A DNA stretch of 64,000 bases, taken from the NCBI GenBank assembly GCA_964461135.1, contig CAYWTB010000005.1, positions 1 to 64,000 of the forward strand, written 5' to 3'. The translations under genes were made by a program, and so were the position numbers. Shown here piece by piece: positions 36,707-45,317 of this stretch; position 1 is the stretch's first letter; each line of letters starts with the position of its first letter. Origin of the DNA: RQOF01 sp964461135. GTDB taxonomy: Bacteria > Calditrichota > Calditrichia > RBG-13-44-9. Below the pieces are notes generated by a model. The model made no database searches and was not told the origin of the DNA. It saw only the letters and a program-made list of their open reading frames with translations.

Positions 36707-37195
36707 ATGGCTTTTATTCCCTCTCGAAGAAAGAAACACTTAAGTAGCGATAAGGGTGAATTAAATCTCAATTCCATGATGGATATGATGACGATTATCC
36801 TGTTGTTTCTTCTTAAGACCTTTTCAACCACCGGGCAGATTATGACTCCCTCTGAAGATTTGAAACTGCCATTTTCCAGCGGCACCGAACAACCCAGAAA
36901 AGAACTGAGTGTGTCGGTAACCAGGCATACCATAATGATTGGTAATGATATTTTGATAAACCTGAGAGATATGCCTCAGGAAGATAATCTGATTCGGCCT
37001 CTGTTTGCCCGTCTGTCTCAATTGTCAAAGCAGGCGCAGGAAGATGAAATACGATACGGGAAACCGTTTACCCATGAAGTTATCGTGCAGGCGGATGAAA
37101 ACACGACTTTTCAGGTACTGGTTAAAGTCTTGTATACCTGTGGGCAGTCGGAATATAATAAGTTGAGGTTGTTGACATATCAAGAGAGCTATTAA
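36707..37195 (+). CDS. ExbD/TolR-like protein with intact membrane Asp
   Basis: A 162-residue single-pass protein. After a basic N-terminus (PSRRKKHLSSDKGE) comes the membrane helix NLNSMMDMMTIILLFLLKTF, where Asp26 occupies the position of ExbD Asp25. The periplasmic part (TFQVLVKVLYTCGQSEYNKL) resembles the ExbD/TolR peptidoglycan-facing domain. It should be the active proton-coupling subunit of the motor with the ExbB-like channel. It lies 23 bases after the Asn-variant paralogue. The two differ strongly outside the helix, so this is not a recent duplication. Confidence 0.85.
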   Translation: MAFIPSRRKKHLSSDKGELNLNSMMDMMTIILLFLLKTFSTTGQIMTPSEDLKLPFSSGTEQPRKELSVSVTRHTIMIGNDILINLRDMPQEDNLIRPLFARLSQLSKQAQEDEIRYGKPFTHEVIVQADENTTFQVLVKVLYTCGQSEYNKLRLLTYQESY

Positions 37196-37238
37196 AAAGT
37201 AGATATAAAAGAAATACAGGATAAGAGGATCAAAAATC

Positions 37239-38327
37239 ATGGCCGAACTGAAAAATAATCCAAACGTAATCCCGCAAGCGGCGGGAGGACCACAAGGATT
37301 TAGATTAGCCGGATTTCCCAAGGAATTTGAAAAAGGATTTTGGGATATCTTTGATAAAAGATTTTATACCATTTTACTAATTACCTGGGTTGTTCTGTAT
37401 ACCCTTACTATTTTTATGACTAACCGGGAGTGGAAGATTTCAGACCAGGCGAAGGAGCGGATTAAACAAAATTATTTGCATAATCTGTATGCTGAAATTA
37501 TTACCTCGGAGGAAGCCCCGGCCCAGGGGGAAGGTGAGGGATTTGCCGGGACCCAGCAGGAAGCCGCCGCTGGCGGCGAGGAGGAGATCAGTGAACAGGC
37601 CCAGCGCCTGGTCGCCGAATCGTCTTCCGACCGGGTGAGAAGGCAACGTGCCGGTGTGGGTGCCCGTCGTGCCAAACGAAGCCAGATGGAACAGGAAGCG
37701 GCCGGATATGGTGTTCTGGCGGCATTGACTGCTTCCGGAGGTAGCGGGTCAGGTTCACTGGCTTACACCGACATCCTGGGAGACGCCGGTGGAGTCGGTT
37801 CGGGTCTTGCTAATGCAGGCGAACTGGTGGCCGGAACTGCCGCACTTCAGGCTGCCACCGGGCGCGGGCAGCGTTCCCGCATTGCCAAAGGTGGGGGGTT
37901 CGGCGGTGAGGTGGGAGAAACCGGCATCGATGAACTGATCAGCGGAACGGGCGTTTCAGGCGGCGCATCTGTCTCACGCCGAGGATCCATTAAACTTGCC
38001 CAGGAAACCCAGGTGAGCGGAACCGGGGCCGGTACGTCCCAGCGGGATCCGGAAGTAATTGATGCCATTATCAATCAGAATAAAGCCTCGGTTGAATATT
38101 GCTATCAGTCCCAGTTAAAACTGGATCCTAATCTGCGCGGTGAAATAATGCTGAGTTTCGACATCTTGGCTAATGGCCGGGTGGGCGGAGTAAAAATTTT
38201 CAATTCCACTCTCAACAACAGTAAAGTAGAACAGTGTATCACCCGATCAGTACGCCGCTGGTCTTTCCCTGCCTTAAGTGGCCCACAGGGTATTGTAACT
38301 ATTCGGACGAAATTTATTTTCGGATAA
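37239..38327 (+). CDS. TonB-like transducer with AgmX/PglI C-terminal domain
   Basis: A 362-residue protein. A cytoplasmic N-terminus is followed by one membrane helix (about 46-66, YTILLITWVVLYTLTIFM). A long linker rich in Gly, Ala, Ser and Glu (about 85-265) leads to a globular C-terminal domain (about 270-362) containing NKASVEYCYQSQLKLDPN and VEQCITRSVRRWSFPA. Two cysteines there could pair. This C-terminal pattern is the AgmX/PglI domain, a TonB-like fold named from Myxococcus gliding proteins. It likely transmits ExbB/ExbD motion across the periplasm. It is the last gene before a strong terminator. Confidence 0.83.
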   Translation: MAELKNNPNVIPQAAGGPQGFRLAGFPKEFEKGFWDIFDKRFYTILLITWVVLYTLTIFMTNREWKISDQAKERIKQNYLHNLYAEIITSEEAPAQGEGEGFAGTQQEAAAGGEEEISEQAQRLVAESSSDRVRRQRAGVGARRAKRSQMEQEAAGYGVLAALTASGGSGSGSLAYTDILGDAGGVGSGLANAGELVAGTAALQAATGRGQRSRIAKGGGFGGEVGETGIDELISGTGVSGGASVSRRGSIKLAQETQVSGTGAGTSQRDPEVIDAIINQNKASVEYCYQSQLKLDPNLRGEIMLSFDILANGRVGGVKIFNSTLNNSKVEQCITRSVRRWSFPALSGPQGIVTIRTKFIFG

Positions 38328-38362
38328 GGTAACAAAAAAATAGTTCTGTCTTATTTTCCCCG

Positions 38363-38395
38363 GACCACAATGGTTTACATTGTGGTCTTTTTTTT
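38363..38395 (+). terminator. Rho-independent terminator after the TPR/ExbBD/TonB operon
   Basis: A perfect 10-bp stem GACCACAATG / CATTGTGGTC with a 5-nt loop, followed by eight T. It ends the operon cleanly before aspS. Confidence 0.95.
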
Positions 38396-38474
38396 GTGCT
38401 TTTTCTTAATACTTGTTTCTCTTAATGCCGCTCATTAAATTTTTTGCTCAATAAGAAAAATAGAGGTGTAACTC

Positions 38475-40250
38475 TTGAACCTGAAGCGAACTCACAACTG
38501 TGGTGCTCTAAATCTTTCCCTTGCCGGGAATGAAGTAATCCTGAATGGTTGGGTGGATAACTGGCGGGATCTTGGAGGTGTTTTGTTCATTGGTCTTCGT
38601 GACCGTTATGGAATTACCCAGCTGGTTTTTTCGCCTGAATTATCAAAAAAAATATATGAGCAGGCAAAAAAACTGCGTTCTGAATATGTTATTGCCGTTA
38701 GAGGCAAAGTCCGGAAACGGCCGAAAGATGCTCTCAATCCCGATATGAAAACCGGGGAAATAGAAGTTGTCTGTTCACATTTGGAAACCCTGAACAGCAG
38801 CAAATCCCTGCCTTTCGAACTGAAAGACTACGCCGATATATCCGAGGAACTGCGTCTGAAATATCGTTACCTGGATCTTCGTCGCCCCCTTCTCCAGAAG
38901 AATCTGATCATGCGCCATCAGCTGGCTCAGATCACCCGCAGATTTTTCAATACTCATGGGTTCATTGAAATTGAAACACCTTTTCTCACTAAAAGTACTC
39001 CCGAGGGAGCCCGGGATTTCGTGGTACCTTCCCGAATTTATAACGGCAAGTTCTATGCACTTCCCCAATCTCCCCAGACCTACAAACAGATTTTGATGAT
39101 CTCCGGATTCGACCGCTATTTTCAGATTGTGAAATGTTTTCGTGATGAAGACCTCAGGAGGGACCGTCAGCCTGAATTTACCCAGGTGGATGTGGAAATG
39201 TCTTTTATTGATGAAGAAGACATCATGGGTCTGATGGAGCGATATATGAAGGATCTTTTCAGCGAATTACTGGAATTGGACATAACATTCCCATTTCCCC
39301 GGCTTACTTACCGGGAAGCAATGGAAAATTACGGAACCGACAAGCCGGACCTGCGCTTCGATCTGAAAATTCAAAACCTGACCTCAATTTTTTCCCGTTC
39401 AGGATTTAAAGTTTTTCGCTCGGTGGCAAACGCCGGCGGATTTATTGGATCTCTCATCCTGCCGGAAGCTGCCCGGTTCAGCCGTAAACAGATTGATGAA
39501 ATGAATCAATATATAAAAACGGTAGGTGGTGCCGGTGTGGCCCATTTGAAAAAAAGCGGCGATTTACTGGATGGCGGAATCAGCAAATTTCTCACTGACC
39601 ATGAACGGGCAGATATTCTGCACAATGTCCCAAATTACCCGGAAGCCCTCATTTTTATAATAGCTGACAATGACAGTGAAAAAGCCCAGACCTTGCTTGG
39701 ATTTTTGAGACAGAAACTGGCAGAAAATCTGGATCTGATCAATCACAGCGATATAAAGCTTTCCTGGACGGTTGATTTTCCCCTGCTGGAGTTCGATACT
39801 GCTGAAAATCGTTATATGGCCAGGCATCACCCCTTCACCTCTCCCAGAACGGATGAATTGGATCTGCTGGCTTCGGAACCCTGGAAAGTTCATGCCAGGG
39901 CCTATGACCTGATTTATAACGGAAACGAAATTGCCGGGGGAAGCATTCGGATTCACAGAAGAGATATCCAGGAGAAGATGTTCCGCGCATTGAATATTTC
40001 ACCTGCCGAAGCTGATGAAAAATTCGGTTTTCTGCTGGAAGCCCTGGAATATGGAACTCCTCCTCATGGGGGAATTGCATTCGGTTTCGACCGTCTTGCC
40101 ATGTTACTGGCCGGTGCCTCATCCATTCGCGATGTTATCGCATTTCCTAAAACCTCAAGTGCACTTGCTCTTATGGAGAATGCTCCCACTCCGCTTTCGG
40201 AACGTCAGTTGAAGGAGCTGGGTATCTCAGTAACTATAGATAAAAAATAG
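38475..40250 (+). CDS. aspS: aspartyl-tRNA synthetase
   Basis: A 591-residue class IIb synthetase of the bacterial type. The N-terminal OB fold binds the anticodon (GWVDNWRDLGGVLFIGLRDR). Motif 2 is FRDEDLRRDRQPEFTQVDVE, the GAD insertion domain lies at about 290-420, and motif 3 is FGFDRLAMLLAG. The start is TTG at 38475, with GAGGTG upstream, which gives the expected N-terminus. Whether it is discriminating (Asp only) or also charges tRNA-Asn cannot be decided, as neither asnS nor gatCAB is in the window. Confidence 0.96.
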   Translation: MNLKRTHNCGALNLSLAGNEVILNGWVDNWRDLGGVLFIGLRDRYGITQLVFSPELSKKIYEQAKKLRSEYVIAVRGKVRKRPKDALNPDMKTGEIEVVCSHLETLNSSKSLPFELKDYADISEELRLKYRYLDLRRPLLQKNLIMRHQLAQITRRFFNTHGFIEIETPFLTKSTPEGARDFVVPSRIYNGKFYALPQSPQTYKQILMISGFDRYFQIVKCFRDEDLRRDRQPEFTQVDVEMSFIDEEDIMGLMERYMKDLFSELLELDITFPFPRLTYREAMENYGTDKPDLRFDLKIQNLTSIFSRSGFKVFRSVANAGGFIGSLILPEAARFSRKQIDEMNQYIKTVGGAGVAHLKKSGDLLDGGISKFLTDHERADILHNVPNYPEALIFIIADNDSEKAQTLLGFLRQKLAENLDLINHSDIKLSWTVDFPLLEFDTAENRYMARHHPFTSPRTDELDLLASEPWKVHARAYDLIYNGNEIAGGSIRIHRRDIQEKMFRALNISPAEADEKFGFLLEALEYGTPPHGGIAFGFDRLAMLLAGASSIRDVIAFPKTSSALALMENAPTPLSERQLKELGISVTIDKK

Positions 40251-40652
40251 TCTTTTAGCCTGTTTAATTTATTAATTTTACCAGAAAGCCAGCCGGTCAC
40301 TAAAAATTTTGCTTTTACAATTTATAAAAGTCGCTTTTTATATTTTTTGATTCCGGAAGTTAATTTTTCTATTTCTATTTTTTACAATACCTTGTGCCTT
40401 TGCGACTTGCTGGAGATAAATTATTTAGTTGGTTACGAATGAAATTTATTTAAGAATATCTGCAGGATGCCGATAAATAGGTTATATTATGTTTTATGAG
40501 GCGTGGGCATCATTAATTCAGAAGAAAATCACTTTTTTAGTACGTTGCCGGAATAGTGATTTTTGTATCTGATAGATAGGAGCTTCAGTGCTGTACTGCC
40601 GGTGCGGCAGAAGAAAAATTGAGAAAAATAAGGAAAAACATATAAATAAAGC
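40251..40652. other. AT-rich gap with two hairpins, no gene
   Basis: No credible coding frame is seen. The gap holds a repeat-like segment (40390-40413). One hairpin has AAAATCACT (40525-40533) and AGTGATTTT (40555-40563) around a 21-nt loop. A tight one has CTGCCG-GTG-CGGCAG (40596-40610). Either might end aspS read-through or belong to a small RNA. Confidence 0.4.
40390..40413. repeat. CACAAAGG-type short repeat
   Basis: The complement contains GCAAAGGCACAAGG, sharing CAAAGGCACAAGG with the heptad array at about 14455-14467. This is an exact 13-nt match between distant non-coding regions. Confidence 0.4.
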
Positions 40653-40681
40653 TTGACAAAAATTTTTAATTTTCTTATTAT
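40653..40681 (+). promoter_or_regulatory. sigma70-type promoter of the lipoprotein-LysM unit
   Basis: TTGACA (40653-40658) and TATTAT (40676-40681) are separated by exactly 17 nt of AT-rich DNA. The -35 box is perfect and the -10 box has one mismatch. It lies 36 bases before a start codon with AGGAGG, and is the best promoter in the window. Confidence 0.8.
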
Positions 40682-40717
40682 TATAAAGTTTAAATTCTCT
40701 AACGATAGGAGGCATGT

Positions 40718-41002
40718 ATGTTGAAAATTAAGAAGTTAATTAGTTTCAGTTTAGTGGCTGTTTTCTCCTTATCCCTGCTAACGGCAACAGGTTGTTCCAG
40801 GCATCCTAATAAAGAACAGATTCAGATGATGGAAGAAGCAAGAAATGCCTGCCTTGCTGCTGAACAGAAGCTGAATGAGGTTCAGGGTAATAGGGCCAAT
40901 CTCGAAAGTCAGCTCCAAGCCAAAAAAGCGGATCTGGATAAAGCACAGAATGAGAAAGCACATGTGGAGCAGGGATTAGCTAACTGGAAAAGCGAAAATT
41001 AA
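40718..41002 (+). CDS. small coiled-coil lipoprotein
   Basis: A 94-residue protein with a type II signal peptide. The lipobox is TATGC, making Cys26 the lipidated residue. The mature part is one amphipathic helix rich in Ala, Glu, Gln and Lys (AEQKLNEVQGNRANLESQL), reminiscent of Lpp or of small Pal-associated lipoproteins, though the family is not recognised. AGGAGG at 40707-40712 and the near-consensus promoter suggest high expression. The LysM gene follows 18 bases later, so the two probably act together at the outer membrane-peptidoglycan interface. Confidence 0.78.
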   Translation: MLKIKKLISFSLVAVFSLSLLTATGCSRHPNKEQIQMMEEARNACLAAEQKLNEVQGNRANLESQLQAKKADLDKAQNEKAHVEQGLANWKSEN

Positions 41003-41020
41003 TAAGGTGAGGAGGAAAAA

Positions 41021-41869
41021 ATGAAGAAAATTTATCTGACAACAATAGTGGCCACATTGATTTTCATGAGTTTCAATCTGCTGGCGCAGGAATATTCGTA
41101 TGATTATAAGAATATGAAAATGGACGAATATAAGGTTGAACTGGCAAAATGGCAAAAATGTGAAGCCGATAATAAGGCCAAAATCGCCGATGAAGAAGCA
41201 CAGATTGCCAAACTGAATGATGATATTTCCAACACAGACCAGCAGATTGCCGATGTATGGACCGAAATTTATGGTCTTCTCGGTACTGATAAGGCCGGAT
41301 ATCAGGATTACCTGAACCAGTTGAAAACACTGGAGAATGATCTGAGCGGTTTTGTCGCTCTCTCGCCAGAGGAAATTTATACCCGTAAAGACGAACTTGA
41401 CGGGTTTAAAAAGCGTCTGGCTGCCCTTAAGAATGATAAAAGAAGCCTTGCCACGGAATCTCAAGGCTACATTTCGCGAATTGAAAACTTGCTTGCCCAG
41501 GCTGATGAAAAAGCCAAACCGGCCGCTGCTGGCATGTATCAGGTTATACGCGGTGATTATCTGTGGAAAATTGCCAAGAAACCGGCCATTTATGGTGATG
41601 CCTATGCATGGCTCCGCATCTATACCTACAACAGGGAGCAGATCAAGGATCCGAATCTCATCTATCCTAACCAGACTTTCCGTATTCCCAGAATGGCAGG
41701 ACCGGGTGAGTACTGGGTAACCCGCGGCGAATTCCTCTCCAAGATCGCAGGCTATGCGAATGTTTATGGAAATCCCTTCCAGTGGCAGAGGATTTATGAA
41801 GCTAATAAATCAGTAATTACCGATCCGAATCTGATTTATCCCTTCATGGTTCTAAGGATTCCCAAATAA
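41021..41869 (+). CDS. secreted coiled-coil protein with two LysM-like domains
   Basis: A 282-residue protein with a signal peptide (MKKIYLTTIVATLIFMSFNL, cleavage near LLAQ). A helical coiled-coil region (about 30-165) precedes two LysM-type repeats. The first runs from YQVIRGDYLWKIA to YPNQTFRIP (about 173-227), the second from YWVTRGEFLSKIA to YPFMVLRIP (about 230-282). Both share the DPNLIYP segment. LysM binds N-acetylglucosamine glycans, so the protein probably tethers to peptidoglycan. It forms a two-gene unit with the upstream lipoprotein and is closed by a strong terminator. Confidence 0.85.
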   Translation: MKKIYLTTIVATLIFMSFNLLAQEYSYDYKNMKMDEYKVELAKWQKCEADNKAKIADEEAQIAKLNDDISNTDQQIADVWTEIYGLLGTDKAGYQDYLNQLKTLENDLSGFVALSPEEIYTRKDELDGFKKRLAALKNDKRSLATESQGYISRIENLLAQADEKAKPAAAGMYQVIRGDYLWKIAKKPAIYGDAYAWLRIYTYNREQIKDPNLIYPNQTFRIPRMAGPGEYWVTRGEFLSKIAGYANVYGNPFQWQRIYEANKSVITDPNLIYPFMVLRIPK

Positions 41870-41901
41870 GATATCGTTCTTAAAATTTGATTTTCTTTTG
41901 C

Positions 41902-41935
41902 GGGCTCTCATTATTTAATGAGAGCCCTTTTATTT
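41902..41935 (+). terminator. Rho-independent terminator after the LysM gene
   Basis: A perfect 11-bp stem GGGCTCTCATT / AATGAGAGCCC with a 4-nt loop, followed by TTTTATTT. It isolates the lipoprotein-LysM unit. Confidence 0.93.
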
Positions 41936-42206
41936 GTATTGATTCAAAAAATTAACTATTTTTGAACTAAACGATCATAATTGAATTATAAATATGTCCG
42001 TACTGGGCTGAAGGAGATTTGGGATTTTTCGAAAGCGACAGGAATTGTGTTATTTTAGGCAGCATGTTTGCCGGATGGTCTCAAATCTTTCCGCGGCCTG
42101 TTTGTTTTATTTGTTAGCAAATGGTTAACAATTTTATTTAATTTATTACATACTGCCGTATAAATCTTACTGTAAAGGACCAATAAATAAGGAAAATGAT
42201 TCATTT
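41936..42206. other. AT-rich gap before phoH
   Basis: I see no gene or clear regulatory motif here. The last 100 bases are very AT-rich and should contain the phoH promoter, but no convincing -35/-10 pair stands out. Confidence 0.3.
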
Positions 42207-43220
42207 ATGTCAATTAAAGTAAGCAACGAACAAAGTAGTTTCATTGTTGATAAAATAGATCCCATTATTTTATATGGAGTGGGTGATGCTCATCTGAAAT
42301 TAATCGAGAAAAGCTTTCCGGTTCAGATTATTGCCCGGGGAAACCGTATTAAAATTGTGGGCGCCGCTCCTGTCATAAAAATTGTGGAAGATATTCTCAG
42401 CGAACTGATTTTTATTGCCAATAAAAACGGGGGATTGGATCTCAGGGATGTGGAGACGGTAATCACCATCGCCAGGGCAAATTCTACGGAGGGTCAAGTT
42501 GAAGTAAACAAAAAAACAACCCATACTGCAAATGACCTGGAAGAGGTCATTCTTTTTACCCAGAGGGGTTTTATAAAACCGCGCACCGCAGGACAGCAGA
42601 GAATAGTTACGGCCACCAGGGAAAATGATATTGTGGTGGTTATCGGGCCTGCCGGCACCGGCAAGACCTATCTGGCCGTGGCTCTGGCTGTAAACAGTCT
42701 GAAAAATAAAGAAGTCGATAGAATTGTGCTGGCCAGACCGGCAGTGGAAGCAGGGGAAAGTCTTGGATTCCTGCCGGGAGATTATCGGGAAAAAATCGAT
42801 CCCTATCTCCGTCCCCTGTATGATGCACTGGACGAAATGTTGCCGCGCGATCTGCTGAAAAAATATACCGAACAACGCATCATCGAGGTCATTCCCCTGG
42901 CTTATATGCGGGGAAGAACCATGAATAATGCATTTGTAATTCTGGACGAAGCGCAGAATGCTACCTCCATGCAAATGAAAATGTGTTTAACACGCCTGGG
43001 AGTAAATTCCAGGGCAATAATAAACGGGGACATAACTCAGGTGGATCTTCCCCAGAGTGCTACCTCGGGATTAATTGAGATCCAACAGGTTCTTGCGGGT
43101 ATACAGGGAATTGATTTTATCTATCTGGACCGTTCTGACGTGGTCAGACACAGACTGGTCAGGGATATTATTTATGCCTATGATAAACGTAATAATCAAA
43201 ACCCTGAGGAAGGTTTATGA
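42207..43220 (+). CDS. phoH: PhoH family ATPase (PhoH-like protein)
   Basis: A 337-residue P-loop protein. An N-terminal KH-like region (residues 1-90) precedes the PhoH domain with Walker A GPAGTGKTYLAVALAV (near 147), LARPAVEAGESLGFLPG, Walker B FVILDEAQNAT and the sensor NGDITQVDLP. The family binds RNA, and members act with YbeY-type ribosome maturation or as RNA helicase-like factors. No ybeY is in the window. The stop overlaps the thiolase start (ATGA), an odd pairing for a PhoH gene. Confidence 0.92.
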   Translation: MSIKVSNEQSSFIVDKIDPIILYGVGDAHLKLIEKSFPVQIIARGNRIKIVGAAPVIKIVEDILSELIFIANKNGGLDLRDVETVITIARANSTEGQVEVNKKTTHTANDLEEVILFTQRGFIKPRTAGQQRIVTATRENDIVVVIGPAGTGKTYLAVALAVNSLKNKEVDRIVLARPAVEAGESLGFLPGDYREKIDPYLRPLYDALDEMLPRDLLKKYTEQRIIEVIPLAYMRGRTMNNAFVILDEAQNATSMQMKMCLTRLGVNSRAIINGDITQVDLPQSATSGLIEIQQVLAGIQGIDFIYLDRSDVVRHRLVRDIIYAYDKRNNQNPEEGL

Positions 43221-44403
43221 AACAGGTCAGAGAAGTTGTAATAACTGCGGCTGTCCGAACACCCGTGGGAACATTTAATGGTTCACTATCCTCACTGACT
43301 GCACCGAAACTGGGAAGCCTGGTGATCGGCGAGGTTCTTAAACGTTCCGGGGTGAAACCCGACCAGGTGGATGAAGTGATTTTGGGAAATGTTCTGTCTG
43401 CCGGGGAGGGACAGGCTCCCGCGCGGCAGGCCGCAATTTTCGCCGGTCTCCCCACCTCTGTTGCCTGTATGACCATTAATAAAGTGTGCGGATCCGGTCT
43501 GAAGTCGGTTATGCTGGCCGCCCAGGGTGTTGCCTTGGGAGATTCGGATATCGTGGTTGCCGGCGCGGAATGGAAAGCATGTCCAATGTTCCCTACTACC
43601 TTCCCAGAGCGCGCTTTGGGTATCGCATGGGAAATGGAGAGATTATTGACGGCATGGTCCATGACGGGCTGTGGGATGTGTATAATAATTACCACATGGG
43701 AAATGCGGCGGAATTATGCGCCAGGGAATGTCAAATACCCCGGGAGGCCCAGGATGAATTTGCTGTTTTAAGTTACCAGAGGGCACTTCAGGCCCAGAAG
43801 GAGGGATGGTTCAGGGAGGAAATACTGCCGGTCACGGTTAGAACTAAAAAATCTAAAGACGTGATTGATGAAGATGAAGAACCGAAGAATGTGAAGTTTG
43901 ATAAAATTCCGGTTCTGCGTCCAGCCTTCGAGAAAGAAGGAACTGTAACGGCAGCCAATGCCTCAAAAATTAATGATGGTGCGGCGGCTGTAATGCTCAT
44001 GGCCGCAGAAACCGCCCGGAAACTGGGAATAAAACCGATGGCCAGAATTATTGATTATTCCACAGCGTCCAAGGATCCGGAATGGTTTACCACGGCTCCC
44101 GCCTATGCCATAACCCGGCTCTTGGAGAAAACGGAACTGTCCAAAGACGATATCGATCTTTATGAAATTAATGAAGCATTCGCAGTGGTTAGCCTGGCCG
44201 TTAATCAGATTGTAGGCCTGGATGTTGACCGGGTTAATATTGCCGGCGGTGCTGTTGCACTGGGCCATCCCATTGGTGCCAGCGGGGCCCGGATTCTCAC
44301 AACTCTTCTGTACAATCTGAAACGCACTGCAGGTAAAAAGGGTGTTGCATCATTGTGCATCGGTGGTGGGGAAGCGGTGGCCCTGATGGTTGAAATGATG
44401 TAA
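43217..44403 (+). pseudogene. atoB: acetyl-CoA C-acetyltransferase (thiolase), frameshifted
   Basis: Two overlapping frames together make one 394-residue thiolase. The first (from 43217) holds the N-terminus and the acyl-accepting cysteine in NKVCGSGLKS. Near 43562-43569 the reading shifts and the second frame continues with GMESMSNVPYYLPRARFGYR through the catalytic EINEAFAV and GHPIGASG to CIGGGEAV. The sequence GCCGGCGCGGAATGG has two more bases than needed for the expected AGGMES, as if GC were duplicated. All active-site residues survive on one side or the other, so a sequencing error or very recent mutation is likely. It would condense acetyl-CoA, feeding 3-hydroxybutyryl-CoA dehydrogenase next door or the mevalonate pathway. 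AGGAAGG precedes the ATG. Confidence 0.87.
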
Positions 44404-44420
44404 ATTCCAGGAGGTGCTCG

Positions 44421-45275
44421 ATGGATATCCGGGAAGTTGCGGTAGTGGGAAGCGGAACCATGGGAAATGGGATCGCCCATGTATTTGCATTAAACGGATT
44501 TGATGTCCTCTTAATAGACATTCGTGAGGAGTATTTGAAAACAGCTGTCCAGACCATAGAAAAAAATCTGGAAGGTCAGGTTAAGAAAGAAAATATCACC
44601 CAGAAACAAGCCAGCAAAACCTTTTCCCGTATAAACACCTCAATTTCACTGGAGGATTGTAGAGAAGTTGATTTTCTGTTGGAGGCAGTAAACGAAGATT
44701 TAAAAATAATGAAGGATGTTCTTGTTCTTCTGGATAAGATATGTAAACCGCAAACCATTTTTGCAACCAATACTTCCTCCATGTCAATCACCGATCTGGC
44801 GACCTCTACCTCCCGCCCGGAGAAATTTATCGGAATGCATTTTATGAATCCCGTACCGGTTATGAAACTGGTGGAACTGATCCGGGGTATTGCCACCAGC
44901 CCTGATACCATTGAACAGGTGTTCGATTTATCCCGGAAACTGCAGAAAGTGCCGGTTGAGGTGCATGATTTTCCCGGCTTTATTTCCAACCGGCTTTTGA
45001 TGCCCATGATCAACGAGGCCATTTTCTGCCTGATGGAAGGGGTCTTCAGCAAAGAATCCATAGACACTGTAATGAAACTGGGAATGGCACATCCCATGGG
45101 ACCACTGGAACTGGCAGATTTTATTGGTCTTGATGTTTGCCTGGCAATAATGGAAGTATTATATTCCGGTTTTAAGGATTCCAAATACCGTCCCTGTCCA
45201 GTGCTGGTGAACATGGTAGCTGCCGGATTCCTGGGATGCAAAACCGGTAAGGGATTTTATGATTGTAAAAAATAA
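44421..45275 (+). CDS. hbd: 3-hydroxybutyryl-CoA dehydrogenase
   Basis: A 284-residue NAD(P)-dependent dehydrogenase of the short, monofunctional type. The Rossmann motif is VVGSGTMGNGIAHVF, the catalytic His region is IGMHFMNPVPVMKLVE, and the C-terminal domain starts GFISNRLLMPMINEA and carries MGPLELADFIGLD. It reduces acetoacetyl-CoA to 3-hydroxybutyryl-CoA or the reverse. It follows the thiolase by 17 bases with AGGAGG upstream, so the two form a C4-CoA module. Crotonase and acyl-CoA dehydrogenase are not in the window. Confidence 0.93.
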   Translation: MDIREVAVVGSGTMGNGIAHVFALNGFDVLLIDIREEYLKTAVQTIEKNLEGQVKKENITQKQASKTFSRINTSISLEDCREVDFLLEAVNEDLKIMKDVLVLLDKICKPQTIFATNTSSMSITDLATSTSRPEKFIGMHFMNPVPVMKLVELIRGIATSPDTIEQVFDLSRKLQKVPVEVHDFPGFISNRLLMPMINEAIFCLMEGVFSKESIDTVMKLGMAHPMGPLELADFIGLDVCLAIMEVLYSGFKDSKYRPCPVLVNMVAAGFLGCKTGKGFYDCKK

Positions 45276-45317
45276 CAGGCGCTATTGTTGATTTAAAGCA
45301 CGAGCAAGAGAGAAACA

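Noticed and set aside
40518..40715. 65-codon minus-strand frame upstream of the lipoprotein gene
   Set aside because: It overlaps the strong promoter and hairpins, is AT-driven and has no ribosome site.
42300..42974. 224-codon open frame antisense to phoH
   Set aside because: It lies wholly within the PhoH domain coding sequence and shows no features of a real protein.
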